Below, one piece after another: positions 26,468 to 36,000 of a DNA stretch of 64,000 bases. This stretch comes from Ketobacter sp964016105. GTDB lineage: Bacteria; Pseudomonadota; Gammaproteobacteria; Pseudomonadales; Ketobacteraceae. Both the position numbers and the translations under genes were made by a program. The stretch lies in contig CAXHEX010000020.1 of the NCBI GenBank assembly GCA_964016105.1, positions 29,482 through 93,481 on the forward strand, given 5' to 3'. Position 1 is the first letter of the stretch, and every line of letters begins with the position of its first letter. The notes beneath the pieces were generated by a model. That model was not told the DNA's origin. It ran no database searches and was given only the letters and a program-made list of their open reading frames with translations.

Positions 26468-26929
26468 TTTCCGTAGTGTTAAAGCCTGCCCATTTTATCT
26501 ATGACAATACAGAGGAAAGCGACATAGATTGCGTCCTCGTTTTTTCTAATATTTCATTCAATATATTGTAGCTAATTAAAATTGAATTAAAGATTCCCCG
26601 TATAAACATCATTAAAAAAAGAAAACCCGTAACGTAATTTGTTTTTTTGTACTCGCATAATAAAGAAAGATTGCAATTAAAATTAAATTCTCGTAGTTTT
26701 TGGTTGGATCGGCCAGGGCAGAAAAATAATGGCCCCATTTTATTCTTTGAATAACGACTACAATGAAAACGAAACAAACGTTTTTTGTTTCCGAACTTTT
26801 TCTTTTGCTTTTTGTAGAGTTGATGTTGAGCTGACACTCGAATACATCTTTTGATGTTTCAATATTTAGAATAAATAGTGCTGGATTTCGATGCTGAAGC
26901 AGGAACGCTTTGGTTAAAAATAACAATAA

Positions 26930-28708
26930 ATGATGTGTGCTATGAAAATGGATAATCTTTCGTCTACCAAACGGTATTCTTCAAAATATAAGCCGAGCCG
27001 GTTTTTACCCCTGCTGATGTTGGGCATCACGTCCGTGACCCAGGCTTCATTCACTGACAGCGTCACCATAGGTAATCCAAAAGCATTGTCACTGGGCCAC
27101 GCTGTAACCGCCGATCCACCGGATATTGATTCAATACATTTCAACCCCGCGGGACTGGCGCGAGAGAAAGGTCGAAAGATGTACCTTAAAGGTGTGCTTG
27201 GCCTGTTTTCCACGGAATATGAGTTTGGTGAGCATGGCGAATACATGAATAGGCTGCTGGCCAACTATCGTGAGCAATACAGAGAATTTGAAAACCCCGA
27301 CGGTACGTTGAGTTATGGCCACAGCCCCTGGGAAGAATACGCCAGGAATGATTTAATTAATACTAAGGGTAAGTCAGAAGGCGGCCCCACGGTGATGCTT
27401 CCTGGTGGTATGGTGGACCTGCCAATTGGTGCTGGGGGATCGGGCGGTGCTTCTTATAGTCCGCCCGGTAGTCGATTTACTTTTGGCACCAATGTTTATG
27501 CTCCGCTCTTAAACGGTGCCCATGTGGCTCCGGATTCACCAGCCCGGTTTGCTCAAGAGCGAGCTACATTTACTCTGATTACCTTCTTTTCACCCACCAT
27601 CGCTTTTGAAGCAACGGATACTCTGTCCCTGGGGTTATCGGTTAATTTTAGCTACTCAGGCATGGGAATAGAGCTTCCTATACGGGAGCCTCACACGGCC
27701 ATATTCTTTTTGGGTTCCCCCTTTATTCAGGGTACTTTTTGTAATCCTGATGGTACGCCAAAATCCGCGTCAGAAAGCGATTTAGGGGTAGAAGTGAACG
27801 TGTGTGGTACTGAGGTACCACCGTTCACCACTTATGGTAAGTTAACATTTGAAGCGGACCAAAATGTTGTAGTGGGTTTTAATACGGGGTTATTGTGGGA
27901 GCCTACTCCTTGGCTTACCCTGGGCCTATCCTATAATTCAAAAATTGATGTGAATATGGATGGTGATTTCGCGTTCCCTATTTACGATCCTTTCAAAACC
28001 TTTTTATATAACTTCCATAGCAGTGACATTATCGCTAGTGTTGGTTCATTGACGGACGCTATTAACCTGCCACTCCCATCTGCAGAAGAAATAGCAACCA
28101 CATCGGAAGGTTCAATCAATGTTCGTTATCAAATTCCCCAGCGCTGGAATGCCGGCTTGAGCTTGCAAATTACGCCTAGCCTTAAATGGAATTTTGATGT
28201 GCGATGGACCGAGTGGTCCGCCTTCAGTCAAATTGCGCTCACCTTTGATCGGGAGGTGCCCCTGTTGAAATGGGGAGCTATTGCAGATCTGGTTGGTACT
28301 GGGGGTGCCAATGGCATTGCTCCTGATTCTGTTGACTACAAAATTAGTTTGAGTGATGTGGCTTATTTTGGTACCGGCTTTGAATATCGGCTTTCTGATA
28401 GCCTGGTGCTGCGCGCCGGTTACGAAGATCGACCATCGGCTGTTTCTGAAGACGCACCTAATGCACTGATTCCCCTGAATGACGCGACTTTGTATTCGTT
28501 AGGCTTTGGATTAGACATGGACAGTGGCAGCCATATTGATTTTGCTGTAGCGCATTTCAAATCGGTTACAGACTTTCCTGCCTGTACTGCCGCTTTAGGT
28601 AATGGCTGTGACCCTGGAAATGTGGTGTATCCTTCCTACAAAGGGCAGGATATCAAGACAAAAGTGCAGGCAACCATATTTTCACTTTCCTATATTAAGG
28701 AGTTTTAA
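26930..28708 (+). CDS. OmpP1/FadL/TodX-type outer membrane transporter
   Basis: A 592-residue outer membrane beta-barrel for uptake of long-chain fatty acids or hydrophobic compounds. A long basic leader precedes the signal hydrophobic stretch FLPLLMLGITSVTQA. The mature N-terminus keeps the FadL pattern NPKALSLGHAVTADPPDIDSIHFNPAGL, where NPAGL is diagnostic. Alternating-residue strands run to the end, and the last residue is Phe (SLSYIKEF), as for barrels inserted by Bam. It is larger than E. coli FadL because of a loop region with Gly/Pro-rich PIGAGGSGGASYSPPGS. A lipoprotein hydrolase follows, possibly releasing its substrates. Confidence 0.9.
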   Translation: MMCAMKMDNLSSTKRYSSKYKPSRFLPLLMLGITSVTQASFTDSVTIGNPKALSLGHAVTADPPDIDSIHFNPAGLAREKGRKMYLKGVLGLFSTEYEFGEHGEYMNRLLANYREQYREFENPDGTLSYGHSPWEEYARNDLINTKGKSEGGPTVMLPGGMVDLPIGAGGSGGASYSPPGSRFTFGTNVYAPLLNGAHVAPDSPARFAQERATFTLITFFSPTIAFEATDTLSLGLSVNFSYSGMGIELPIREPHTAIFFLGSPFIQGTFCNPDGTPKSASESDLGVEVNVCGTEVPPFTTYGKLTFEADQNVVVGFNTGLLWEPTPWLTLGLSYNSKIDVNMDGDFAFPIYDPFKTFLYNFHSSDIIASVGSLTDAINLPLPSAEEIATTSEGSINVRYQIPQRWNAGLSLQITPSLKWNFDVRWTEWSAFSQIALTFDREVPLLKWGAIADLVGTGGANGIAPDSVDYKISLSDVAYFGTGFEYRLSDSLVLRAGYEDRPSAVSEDAPNALIPLNDATLYSLGFGLDMDSGSHIDFAVAHFKSVTDFPACTAALGNGCDPGNVVYPSYKGQDIKTKVQATIFSLSYIKEF

Positions 28709-28787
28709 TCGCGCTTCTGTATAATAACCTATGGTTTGTAGCCCAATGGGCTGTAGTAGATAGAAACTATATGGAATTTTGGTCGTT

Positions 28788-29768
28788 ATGAAGCAACTTT
28801 TTATTGTTGTGGTTTGGTTGCCGTTGTTTTTATCTGGTTGCGCTAGCCAGACTAGTGCGCCTTCGGTAAGTGTTAAACCCAATCTTTACGACCAATATAT
28901 GCAGGAAGAACGCACCTGGGCTGGTCTAGCCACCCAAAAGCTCCGGGTGCGAGATAACCTGGAAGTCGTCTATTCCTATGGTGGAAAAGAAACTGGGCCT
29001 GTTCTAGTCCTGTTGCATGGCTACTATGGTGACAGGAATAACTGGAACAGGGTGGCCCGCCAGCTTCAGCAACATTTTTACCTCATTATTCCCGATTTGC
29101 CCGGTCATGGTGATAGCCCGGAGCACCCAACCAGCAACTACAGTTTAGCCGAGATGGCTTATGTCCTAAGGGATTTGGTTGAGACCCTAGGAATCAGCCA
29201 ATTTAGCCTGGCAGGGCATTCAATGGGGGGCGCCGTGGCGCTCCAGTGGGCCATGCTCGACTACAAAGCGCTGGATAAATTAATCCTGATGGACTCCGCC
29301 GGAAAATATTCAAATAATCGCTCCTCTATCATGGAGCAAATGATGAAAGGCAATAACGTAATGCGTATTGCCAAAAAAGGTGATGGTGCCAGGGTGATGG
29401 AGCTAGCCATGGCCAATCCTCCGTTTGTGCCGGCCCAGGTAATGGCCGATTTTGAGGCTAAGCAGCTATCTCGCACTCCTGTTTACGACAAGGTCATGGA
29501 GCAAATGCTGGCTCGTGACAAGACCTTAAATGTACGGCTCTTCAATACCGCACTCAAACTGCTGCCCATGCCCGTACTGGTGGTCTGGGGAGAAAAAGAC
29601 GCGTTATTCAGCGCTAATGTGACAGACCAATATAAGAACTGGCTGAAGCAAGGGCAGGTGGTGGTGTTACCAGACATTGGCCATTCACCCCTGTTAGAAG
29701 CCCCTTTGCTTACCTCCCAGGCCATGAAGCGTTTCCTACAGTCAGCAACGCCCCAATCGGCGCCGTAA
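28788..29768 (+). CDS. Lipoprotein alpha/beta hydrolase
   Basis: A 326-residue lipase/esterase. The start is ATG 28788; a TTG nine bases upstream is unlikely. The lipobox FLSGC gives a lipidated Cys18 followed by Ala, favouring outer membrane sorting. The fold is standard: LLHGYYGD (oxyanion), DLPGHGDS, nucleophile elbow GHSMGG, acid in VWGEKDALF and His in IGHSPLLE. It lies 79 bp after the FadL-type gene on the same strand, so substrate hydrolysis near the outer membrane coupled to uptake is a reasonable inference. A terminator-like hairpin follows. Confidence 0.9.
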   Translation: MKQLFIVVVWLPLFLSGCASQTSAPSVSVKPNLYDQYMQEERTWAGLATQKLRVRDNLEVVYSYGGKETGPVLVLLHGYYGDRNNWNRVARQLQQHFYLIIPDLPGHGDSPEHPTSNYSLAEMAYVLRDLVETLGISQFSLAGHSMGGAVALQWAMLDYKALDKLILMDSAGKYSNNRSSIMEQMMKGNNVMRIAKKGDGARVMELAMANPPFVPAQVMADFEAKQLSRTPVYDKVMEQMLARDKTLNVRLFNTALKLLPMPVLVVWGEKDALFSANVTDQYKNWLKQGQVVVLPDIGHSPLLEAPLLTSQAMKRFLQSATPQSAP

Positions 29769-29770
29769 AT

Positions 29771-29794
29771 CAGGGCGATTTCACCCTGTTTTAT
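29771..29794 (+). terminator. Terminator-like hairpin after the lipoprotein hydrolase
   Basis: CAGGG (29771-29775) pairs with CCCTG (29784-29788) over an 8-base loop and is followed by TTTTAT, two bases after the stop codon. Short stem, so moderate support. Confidence 0.45.
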
Positions 29795-29962
29795 CGGGGG
29801 CTTCTAAGTTGCACTCCCAAGTCGGTGAATTGACCTCCTGAACCGGATTAGTTTCTGATATTGTTGGCTGTCTATCCTTATTCGGCCAATCGTGCCCATG
29901 ATTTCTTGGCTGAAAAGTCTGCTAAAATCCACATTCCCAACCTAGCGGAAGCTTGCTACCTG

Positions 29963-30775
29963 ATGAACTACCAAAAAATTCAAGACTCTCTGTTCAAGCT
30001 CAAGAGTAATCGTGCTTTTGAGCTGTTTGTGATTGCCATAATCATTATCTCTGCCCTGGAGATTGGTGCCAAAACCTACCAGCTGCCCAGTGCCGCATTG
30101 GTTTTTACCCAGTTCTTGGATGTTTTTATTACCTTATTTTTTCTTGTGGAAATTGTGATTCGCTTTATCGCCGAGCCCAAAAAGCGTCATTTCTTTCGCA
30201 ATGGTTGGAATGTGTTTGACAGTTTGGTGGTGGCGATCAGTCTGATCCCCATTGATGATTCCGAAATGGCATTATTGGCCCGTTTGGTCAGGGTGTTTCG
30301 TGTATTGCGAATGGTGTCTGTCATTCCCGAATTGAGAGTTTTGATTACGTCTTTAATCAAAGCCCTGCCTCAACTGGGATACGTTACGTTATTAATGTTC
30401 ATCATCTTTTACATCTACGCGGCCATTGGCAGTTTCTTATTTAACACCATTAACCCGGATCTATGGGGCAATATCGCCATTGCCATGTTAACGCTTTTCC
30501 GGGTGATGACCTTTGAGGACTGGACTGATGTGCAATATGAAACCATGGAAGTGTATCCCCTCAGCTGGATTTTTTACTTGTCTTTTATCTTTTTTACTAC
30601 CTTTGCGTTTCTTAATATGGTCATCGGTATCGTGGTCAATGTAATGGAAGAAGAGCATCAAAAAGCCCGCAGGGAAGCACACCCGGAAGAGCCCACCATG
30701 GTTGATCTGCAAACTGAAATTAAGGAATTGAAACAGATGGTGAGTGAGCTGAGTCAGCGATCGGGTTCCTCGTGA
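29963..30775 (+). CDS. Bacterial voltage-gated cation channel (NaChBac family)
   Basis: 270 residues from ATG 29963, the usual size of the family; an in-frame TTG at 29861 would add 34 residues. Six membrane helices: S4 carries arginines 107, 110, 113 and 116 (RLVRVFRVLR) as voltage sensor, S3 has NVFDSLVV, and the pore helix leads to the filter TFEDWTD (183-189). NavAb has TLESWSM at this place; the two extra acidic residues resemble the calcium-selective mutant CavAb (TLDDWSD). The C-terminus ends in a coiled coil (DLQTEIKELKQMVSEL) that should tetramerise the channel. Located in the inner membrane. Confidence 0.9.
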   Translation: MNYQKIQDSLFKLKSNRAFELFVIAIIIISALEIGAKTYQLPSAALVFTQFLDVFITLFFLVEIVIRFIAEPKKRHFFRNGWNVFDSLVVAISLIPIDDSEMALLARLVRVFRVLRMVSVIPELRVLITSLIKALPQLGYVTLLMFIIFYIYAAIGSFLFNTINPDLWGNIAIAMLTLFRVMTFEDWTDVQYETMEVYPLSWIFYLSFIFFTTFAFLNMVIGIVVNVMEEEHQKARREAHPEEPTMVDLQTEIKELKQMVSELSQRSGSS

Positions 30776-30952
30776 AAATGCTCTTGGTTAGAACCCATCA
30801 TCCCATCATGGGGAGTTGTGTTATGGCGCTGTTGGTATTTTCTAGGCGCTAAAGGTGTACCTGTTATACTCATGGGAAAACAACGTATGAATGGATTCAA
30901 CGCCAATGTATTTCGAAAAATGTATAAATAGCGGGGTCCCCATTCTTGTTAC

Positions 30953-31564
30953 CTAATGGTTGTTGTTGGGTCTCCGTTCAAGTGCCGGTTTCAGCACTAA
31001 GCGGTCCATTAATTCCGCCACATGCTCAATGGGGTAGTCTTCAGGTTTTGCCAACCACCAGCTCAAAATATCCAGCACAGCGCCAACACCGAATATGGCA
31101 CCTAGATCAGCTGGCAGCCACTCGTGTTCTGGCAATCTAACATCTTGCTGCAAGGAATAACCAATAAGCATTTTTCTTAAGGCTGGAGCTGCGCCTCCAG
31201 CGTGATGTACTTCTCCGCCCACCAGAAGCGCGGTCCACAATTCCCGGTTCTGAGCCACGTATTCACAAAGAAGTAGCGCTGTTTTTTTTGTCTCAGCTTC
31301 CATCAGTGCAGGCAGTGACCGTTCTAAAAGTTGTTTGAATTCATCCGCGACGATTTCTTCCACCAGTTCGTCTTTCGAGCCGTAATGGCGAAAAAAGGTG
31401 TTATAGCCCACTAGGGATTCGCTCGTAATATCTCGCACGGTAATGTCGTCAATTGAGCGAGTTTGGATGAGTGAAAGTAAGCCTTCCCGCAACGCTTTTC
31501 GAGTTCGAAGTAGCCGTAAGTCCGTTTTTGGAGCAGATGAAGATTTAGAAGCACGTTTTTTCAT
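30953..31564 (-). CDS. TetR family transcriptional regulator
   Basis: 203 residues with a basic N-terminal tail and a TetR helix-turn-helix in residues 18-65 (RKALREGLLSLIQ, ITVRDITSESLVGYNTFFRHYGSKDELV). The C-terminal ligand domain is not assigned to a ligand class. It diverges from the AveC-like gene over 286 bp that contain an inverted repeat at 31740-31762, so control of that neighbour and of itself is likely. Confidence 0.88.
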   Translation of the reverse strand: MKKRASKSSSAPKTDLRLLRTRKALREGLLSLIQTRSIDDITVRDITSESLVGYNTFFRHYGSKDELVEEIVADEFKQLLERSLPALMEAETKKTALLLCEYVAQNRELWTALLVGGEVHHAGGAAPALRKMLIGYSLQQDVRLPEHEWLPADLGAIFGVGAVLDILSWWLAKPEDYPIEHVAELMDRLVLKPALERRPNNNH

Positions 31565-31704
31565 AGGGGCATTTTCACATTCGCTGTTTTAGTGGCAAAT
31601 CATAGAAGTTACTAAGTTATATATACAGATTATCGATAAATAACACATAAGTATAAATATTTACTTTAGTAACCAATAACTTTTAAGTTTTCATTCTTAT
31701 TATA

Positions 31705-31710
31705 TTGACA
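31705..31710 (+). promoter_or_regulatory. Consensus -35 box TTGACA upstream of the AveC-like gene
   Basis: Perfect TTGACA in an AT-rich gap. The -10 partner is unclear: TATATA/TATAGA sequences follow at somewhat long spacing. Confidence 0.3.
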
Positions 31711-31739
31711 GCATAAATATATATTGATCACATATATAG

Positions 31740-31762
31740 ATATGGTGTCTAATGCACCATAT
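31740..31762. promoter_or_regulatory. Inverted repeat ATATGGTG-N7-CACCATAT
   Basis: Perfect 8-bp arms with a 7-base spacer between the divergent TetR and AveC-like genes, about 30 bp past the TTGACA box. Best candidate operator for the adjacent TetR protein. Confidence 0.5.
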
Positions 31763-31850
31763 AAGTGTCACGTTAAATAACAATAACCACTAAATAAAGG
31801 TGTGGCGTCTTTGTCTCTAAGGCATTCATGGCGCTGACATGGGGGTGATC

Positions 31851-32996
31851 ATGGATAACATTGAATTGAGTCAAACCAATGCAGGGAGCAGTTTTGCCAG
31901 CTCCCAGTCGAAGCCCATCACCGTTCAGGTGTTGGCATTTTTTGGCGCCTTGTTGCTGGGCTTTATGTTGTACATATGGTTCCAATGGATTACGGGGCCG
32001 TATTTCACACCCGTTGCCACCGGCGTTAGCGACCCGCCCATGTACATGAAAATCGTGCTAGGTGGAAATGCGGCTATCCTCACGGCGGGTTTGCCCTTCG
32101 CGATTTGGTATTTCTGGATCAAACCCTGGCGAGAGGAACGGCGCATTACGCTGGACGGCATGCTCATGCTTGCCCTTAATCTATTGGTATTTATTGATCC
32201 GATTTTGAATTACACCAACACATGGTGTTTGTATAACAGTTGGCTTTGGAACATGGGGGCGTGGACTCCCCATATCCCAGGCTGGCTTTCTCCGGACGAA
32301 CCCGGCCGCATGGTTTCGGAACCGTTGCTGAATAATTTTATTGGTTATGGGTATGGTAATTTGCTCACCATAATGTGTGGGTGTTGGTTTATGGCGAAAG
32401 TTAAAACCCGTTGGCCAGCTATCAGTAACCGCAGACTTATAGCGGCCATGTTTGTGTTTGCATACATTTTTGACTTTATCATGGAAGGGCTCGTCCTTTT
32501 GCCTGCAGGCTTATATGTCTATCCCGGTGCTATTCAATCATTATCCATGAATGCCGGTACATATTATCAGTACCCATTATATGAAGGTCTGATGTGGGGC
32601 GGTGTTATGACGATTATATGTAGTCTGCGTTTCTTCACTGACAGTGAGGGGCGAACGGTAGTGGAACGTGGCTTAGAGCATGTAGGCGGCGGGTTTGTAA
32701 GACAGCAATTAACACGCTTCCTGGCGATATTTTTCACGGTGAGCGCTACTTTTTTTGTTCTGTATATGATTCCTGCTCAATGGCTCGGTACCCATGCGGA
32801 TCCTTGGCCTGAAGACATCCAGAAACGATCCTACTTCATGAGCGGTATCTGTGGAGAAGGCACAGACAAGGCCTGTCCCCATCCAAACTTGCCCATTGTG
32901 ACCAAGCACAGCGGCTACATAAATACAGAGGGCAAGCTAATCCTGCCAGAAGGATTTGAAATGCCAAGAGTTGTGCCCTTAGAACGATCTATGTGA
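31851..32996 (+). CDS. Spirocyclase AveC-like integral membrane protein
   Basis: 381 residues; ATG 31851 is chosen because GGGGGTG precedes it closely (ATG 31839 is the alternative). About seven hydrophobic segments are visible, the first at VLAFFGALLLGFMLYIWF. Polar motifs between them, such as DPILNYTNTWCLYNS, FDFIMEGL and YPLYEGLMWGG, match the spirocyclase AveC family. AveC of Streptomyces avermitilis catalyses dehydration and spiroketal cyclisation in avermectin synthesis; the gammaproteobacterial relatives have no known substrate. No polyketide synthase lies nearby. The C-terminus contains a short cysteine pair (GICGEGTDKACPHPN). Confidence 0.65.
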   Translation: MDNIELSQTNAGSSFASSQSKPITVQVLAFFGALLLGFMLYIWFQWITGPYFTPVATGVSDPPMYMKIVLGGNAAILTAGLPFAIWYFWIKPWREERRITLDGMLMLALNLLVFIDPILNYTNTWCLYNSWLWNMGAWTPHIPGWLSPDEPGRMVSEPLLNNFIGYGYGNLLTIMCGCWFMAKVKTRWPAISNRRLIAAMFVFAYIFDFIMEGLVLLPAGLYVYPGAIQSLSMNAGTYYQYPLYEGLMWGGVMTIICSLRFFTDSEGRTVVERGLEHVGGGFVRQQLTRFLAIFFTVSATFFVLYMIPAQWLGTHADPWPEDIQKRSYFMSGICGEGTDKACPHPNLPIVTKHSGYINTEGKLILPEGFEMPRVVPLERSM

Positions 32997-33018
32997 GTAC
33001 CAACGCTCCTGGGACTTG

Positions 33019-33050
33019 ATGGTAGCCAGAATTCAACTTCTGGCTACCAT
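33019..33050. terminator. Strong hairpin, bidirectional terminator candidate
   Basis: ATGGTAGCCAGAA (33019-33031) and TTCTGGCTACCAT (33038-33050) form a perfect 13-bp stem with a 6-base loop between the convergent AveC-like and giant oxidase genes. Confidence 0.75.
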
Positions 33051-33062
33051 GGTCAGCGCGGG

Positions 33063-36000
33063 TTAAGGCGCGACAATGGAAACGGAAACTACCTCGGACT
33101 TTACCACGTTGGCGTCTGTGGTATTGACCACAGCCCAAACTTCATAATTACCCACCGGTCCATTCACTATGTCGTACTCATAGGGCGCTTCCGAGGCCGT
33201 ATGCAGAAGATAGATCTGATCTTCCCCAACGGGGCTGGCATAAAACTCAACGGAGGTAACGTCATTGTTGTCCGAGACTACGACCACGCTCATGGGTATG
33301 GTGTCACCCAGCTCATAAACCGAGTTGTCTTTGGGGGAGCTTACGTTCACCCGTGTGGCAACGCTATCAACAGCCTGGACAGTTAATGTCTCGCTCAGGG
33401 CTGTCTCTCCATCGGCGCTGGTGGCCCGCAGCTGTATTTCGTAAGTGCCTGACGGTATGTTGCCCACGGTCCAGCCGAAAGGTGCGCTGGTGTCTCGCAG
33501 AAAGGGGGTGCCACCCACCAATAATTCCACCTCAATAATTTCACTGTCAGCATCAGTGGCATCGGCATTGATGGTCAAGGATTCGCTTGTGCTTATGATG
33601 GTGTTATTCACGGGCTGCACAAAACTCACCTGTGGCGAAGCTGGAGTGGCATCATCCACGCTACTGAACTGGAAACTCGGACCAAAGAAACCCTGCTGCC
33701 AACTGCTCTCTGCTTCCCATTGGGGGTAAATTAAGCTGGTACCGGTGTTGTACATGGGGGCCTCGTAGCTGAGCCCGTTCGCCATGGTGGCCGAGGTTGC
33801 GGCCAGGATCGGTTCCCCGTTTTGCTGTACAGTGGCAGCAATAACATAGGAACCTGGTTGTATGACTTGTGCAGGTACTCTGGTGTAGTAGCCGTCTCCT
33901 TGGCCGCTGGTTCCGGCAGCTAGAGAGGCTTGTAGCACAAGCTCACCGTTGTCATTCCATAATCCAATCTCTGCTTCACCCACGTTGTCGAGTACGCCGT
34001 TTCCGTTTTGTTCGAGCACGCCCAAGCTTTCTATCTGTATTGGTTTCGCTAGGGAAAATCGGTAGCCCAAGATCCAATCACCGGAATGGGTTTCTCCTCC
34101 CGTCAGGGAATCCAGTGCGTAGTTGAACGTGGGCTGAGTCGTGTCCTCGGTTTCCAGATGATCGATTTCAAGTAGATAAGCCACCAATGCAGCCATATCC
34201 CCGTCGCTGAGGGTGACATCCTGATGGGCCGCAACCGCCTGTTCCAGTGTGCCTGCACTGCCATCGTGTAAATAGGGAGCCGTGTCCCATAGGTCTACTA
34301 GAGTAGGAACGTCGATGCCGGTAAGGAGGGCACCAGAGCGGGAGCCACTGGACGGTTTTAAGCTGCCAATGTCTACAGGATTGGCCTGCAGGTTACTGGA
34401 GGTGAATGTGTTGCCTGAATGACAAGTGCCACAGTTCCCCTGGTTAAAGACCCGTTTCCCTTCTTGGGCCCGTGCACTCAGGTTATCTTGGTTAGGGCGA
34501 TATGGGCTTTGGTCCGCTTTGCTTAATGAGGTGACATAGGCTGCCAGTGCGTCCAGATCTTCACTCACCCCTGCCTTGGGGTCGCCTAAAGGCTGGCTGC
34601 GGGAGCCAGCATTAAAATCAGCATCATTCATTAGACCTGTACCGCCGGCCAGTTCACGAATTTGGGCTTCGAAATCTTGCACTTCGTCAAAGTTACCACT
34701 CCAATGGAGCACGCCATGGGCCATTCCCCCTTTGGCGTTCAGTGCAGTGGTGTTGCGTAGGCCTTCACCGGATCCGCTGAAATCCCACACCCGGCCATCA
34801 TGACCGCCATCCCTGTGACAGGAAGCGCAGCTGAGATAGCCGTCCCGGGCCAGTCGATCATCTTCCGCGTCGTAAAATAGTTGCTTGCCTTTAAGAACCT
34901 GTGGGGATAAACCCTCGGAACTCACTGTGCTCAACTGGGTGATAAGGGGAACATCGAACTCGCCCTCTGTCATCAGGGGTTGTAAGTCGTAAACACCAAT
35001 ACTGCGCTGCATAAAATTGTGAACGTAGAGCCGATCACCCTCAAGGGATAGGGTGATGCCTTGTGGTGCTAATCCGGTATTAAATCGAAACAGCTCTCGG
35101 CCTGCTAATGCATCCACGACCACAACTTCTCGGCTGGTTTCCAACGTCACAAACAGTAGGTTGCCGTAGGGGGCATAGCTTGCTGCGGATGCCACCCCTG
35201 CATCATCGAAGTCCAGACGTGAGCTAAGGCTTTCTGTCATGGTTTGTAGGTTCACTTTCGACGCGATGGCGCGAACGGTGTGCTCAAACGTCAAGTGGGT
35301 ACCACTGCGCTGTTGGCCCATAAAAATATTGTCTTCTTTCGATGGCACCCAAGCGCTTAAGCCATCCGGTGAGATAACCGGTGCGGCCAAATAATTTGGA
35401 ATCCCAGGAGCGGAAACCTCCGTTTCACCGCCTAAGTCTGCTGTTAAGTACAGGGTTTCAGATAGAGTCTTAGTGTTTAGATCTATGATATTTATTTCGC
35501 CGCCCTCTGCCTGTGTGGGTTGCGGTGTGAGTGACGCCTCGCCGCTCACAGGGGCTGTGATAAATCGAGAAACCAATAATAGGGTTCCGTCGCCATTAAT
35601 AGCCAAACCCTGGGGTGTGCCACCCAGTGAAATGCTGGCTGTGACCGCTCGATCAGCGCCGTTAATCACCGCCACTTGTCCTTTTGCTGATAGCGTTACG
35701 TAGGCTTCTTGTGCAGAAGGGGCACTGACTATGCCGTAGGGTTGGGAGCCGTAGTCAAACGTGATTCGATCCACTATGGATAAACTGTCAGGATTGATAA
35801 TAACAATTTCATTGCCTCCCTGGACGGTGACCCAAACTTCTTCCCCAACACGAACTAATGTTCGCGGTACGTCGCCTACGATTATTTCTGCCAACTTGGT
35901 GTTGGTGCTGGCATCGAACACACTCACACTACGGTTGTCGCGGTTTACGTTCCAAATACGCTGATTCTCATCATCAAAAATGATGCTGGATGAACGGTTT

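Larger units (their letters stand above)
26245..26929. other. 685-bp AT-rich non-coding region upstream of the FadL gene
   Basis: No frame here has convincing protein character; the longest (26499-26837, minus) is rich in Lys, Phe and Asn as expected from AT-rich DNA. It contains two dyads, GTCAGGAA-N17-TTCCTGAC at 26404-26436 and the GTATAC palindrome at 26453-26467, about 460 bp before the porin gene. A long leader or an unrecognised small RNA is possible. Confidence 0.6.

Noticed and set aside
26499..26837. 112-codon minus-strand frame in the AT-rich gap
   Set aside because: Lys/Phe/Asn-rich composition expected from AT-rich non-coding DNA; no motif and poor start context.
31711..31740. 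Large AT palindrome around TGATCA
   Set aside because: The TATA runs on the two sides are out of register, so the symmetry does not extend beyond the central six bases.
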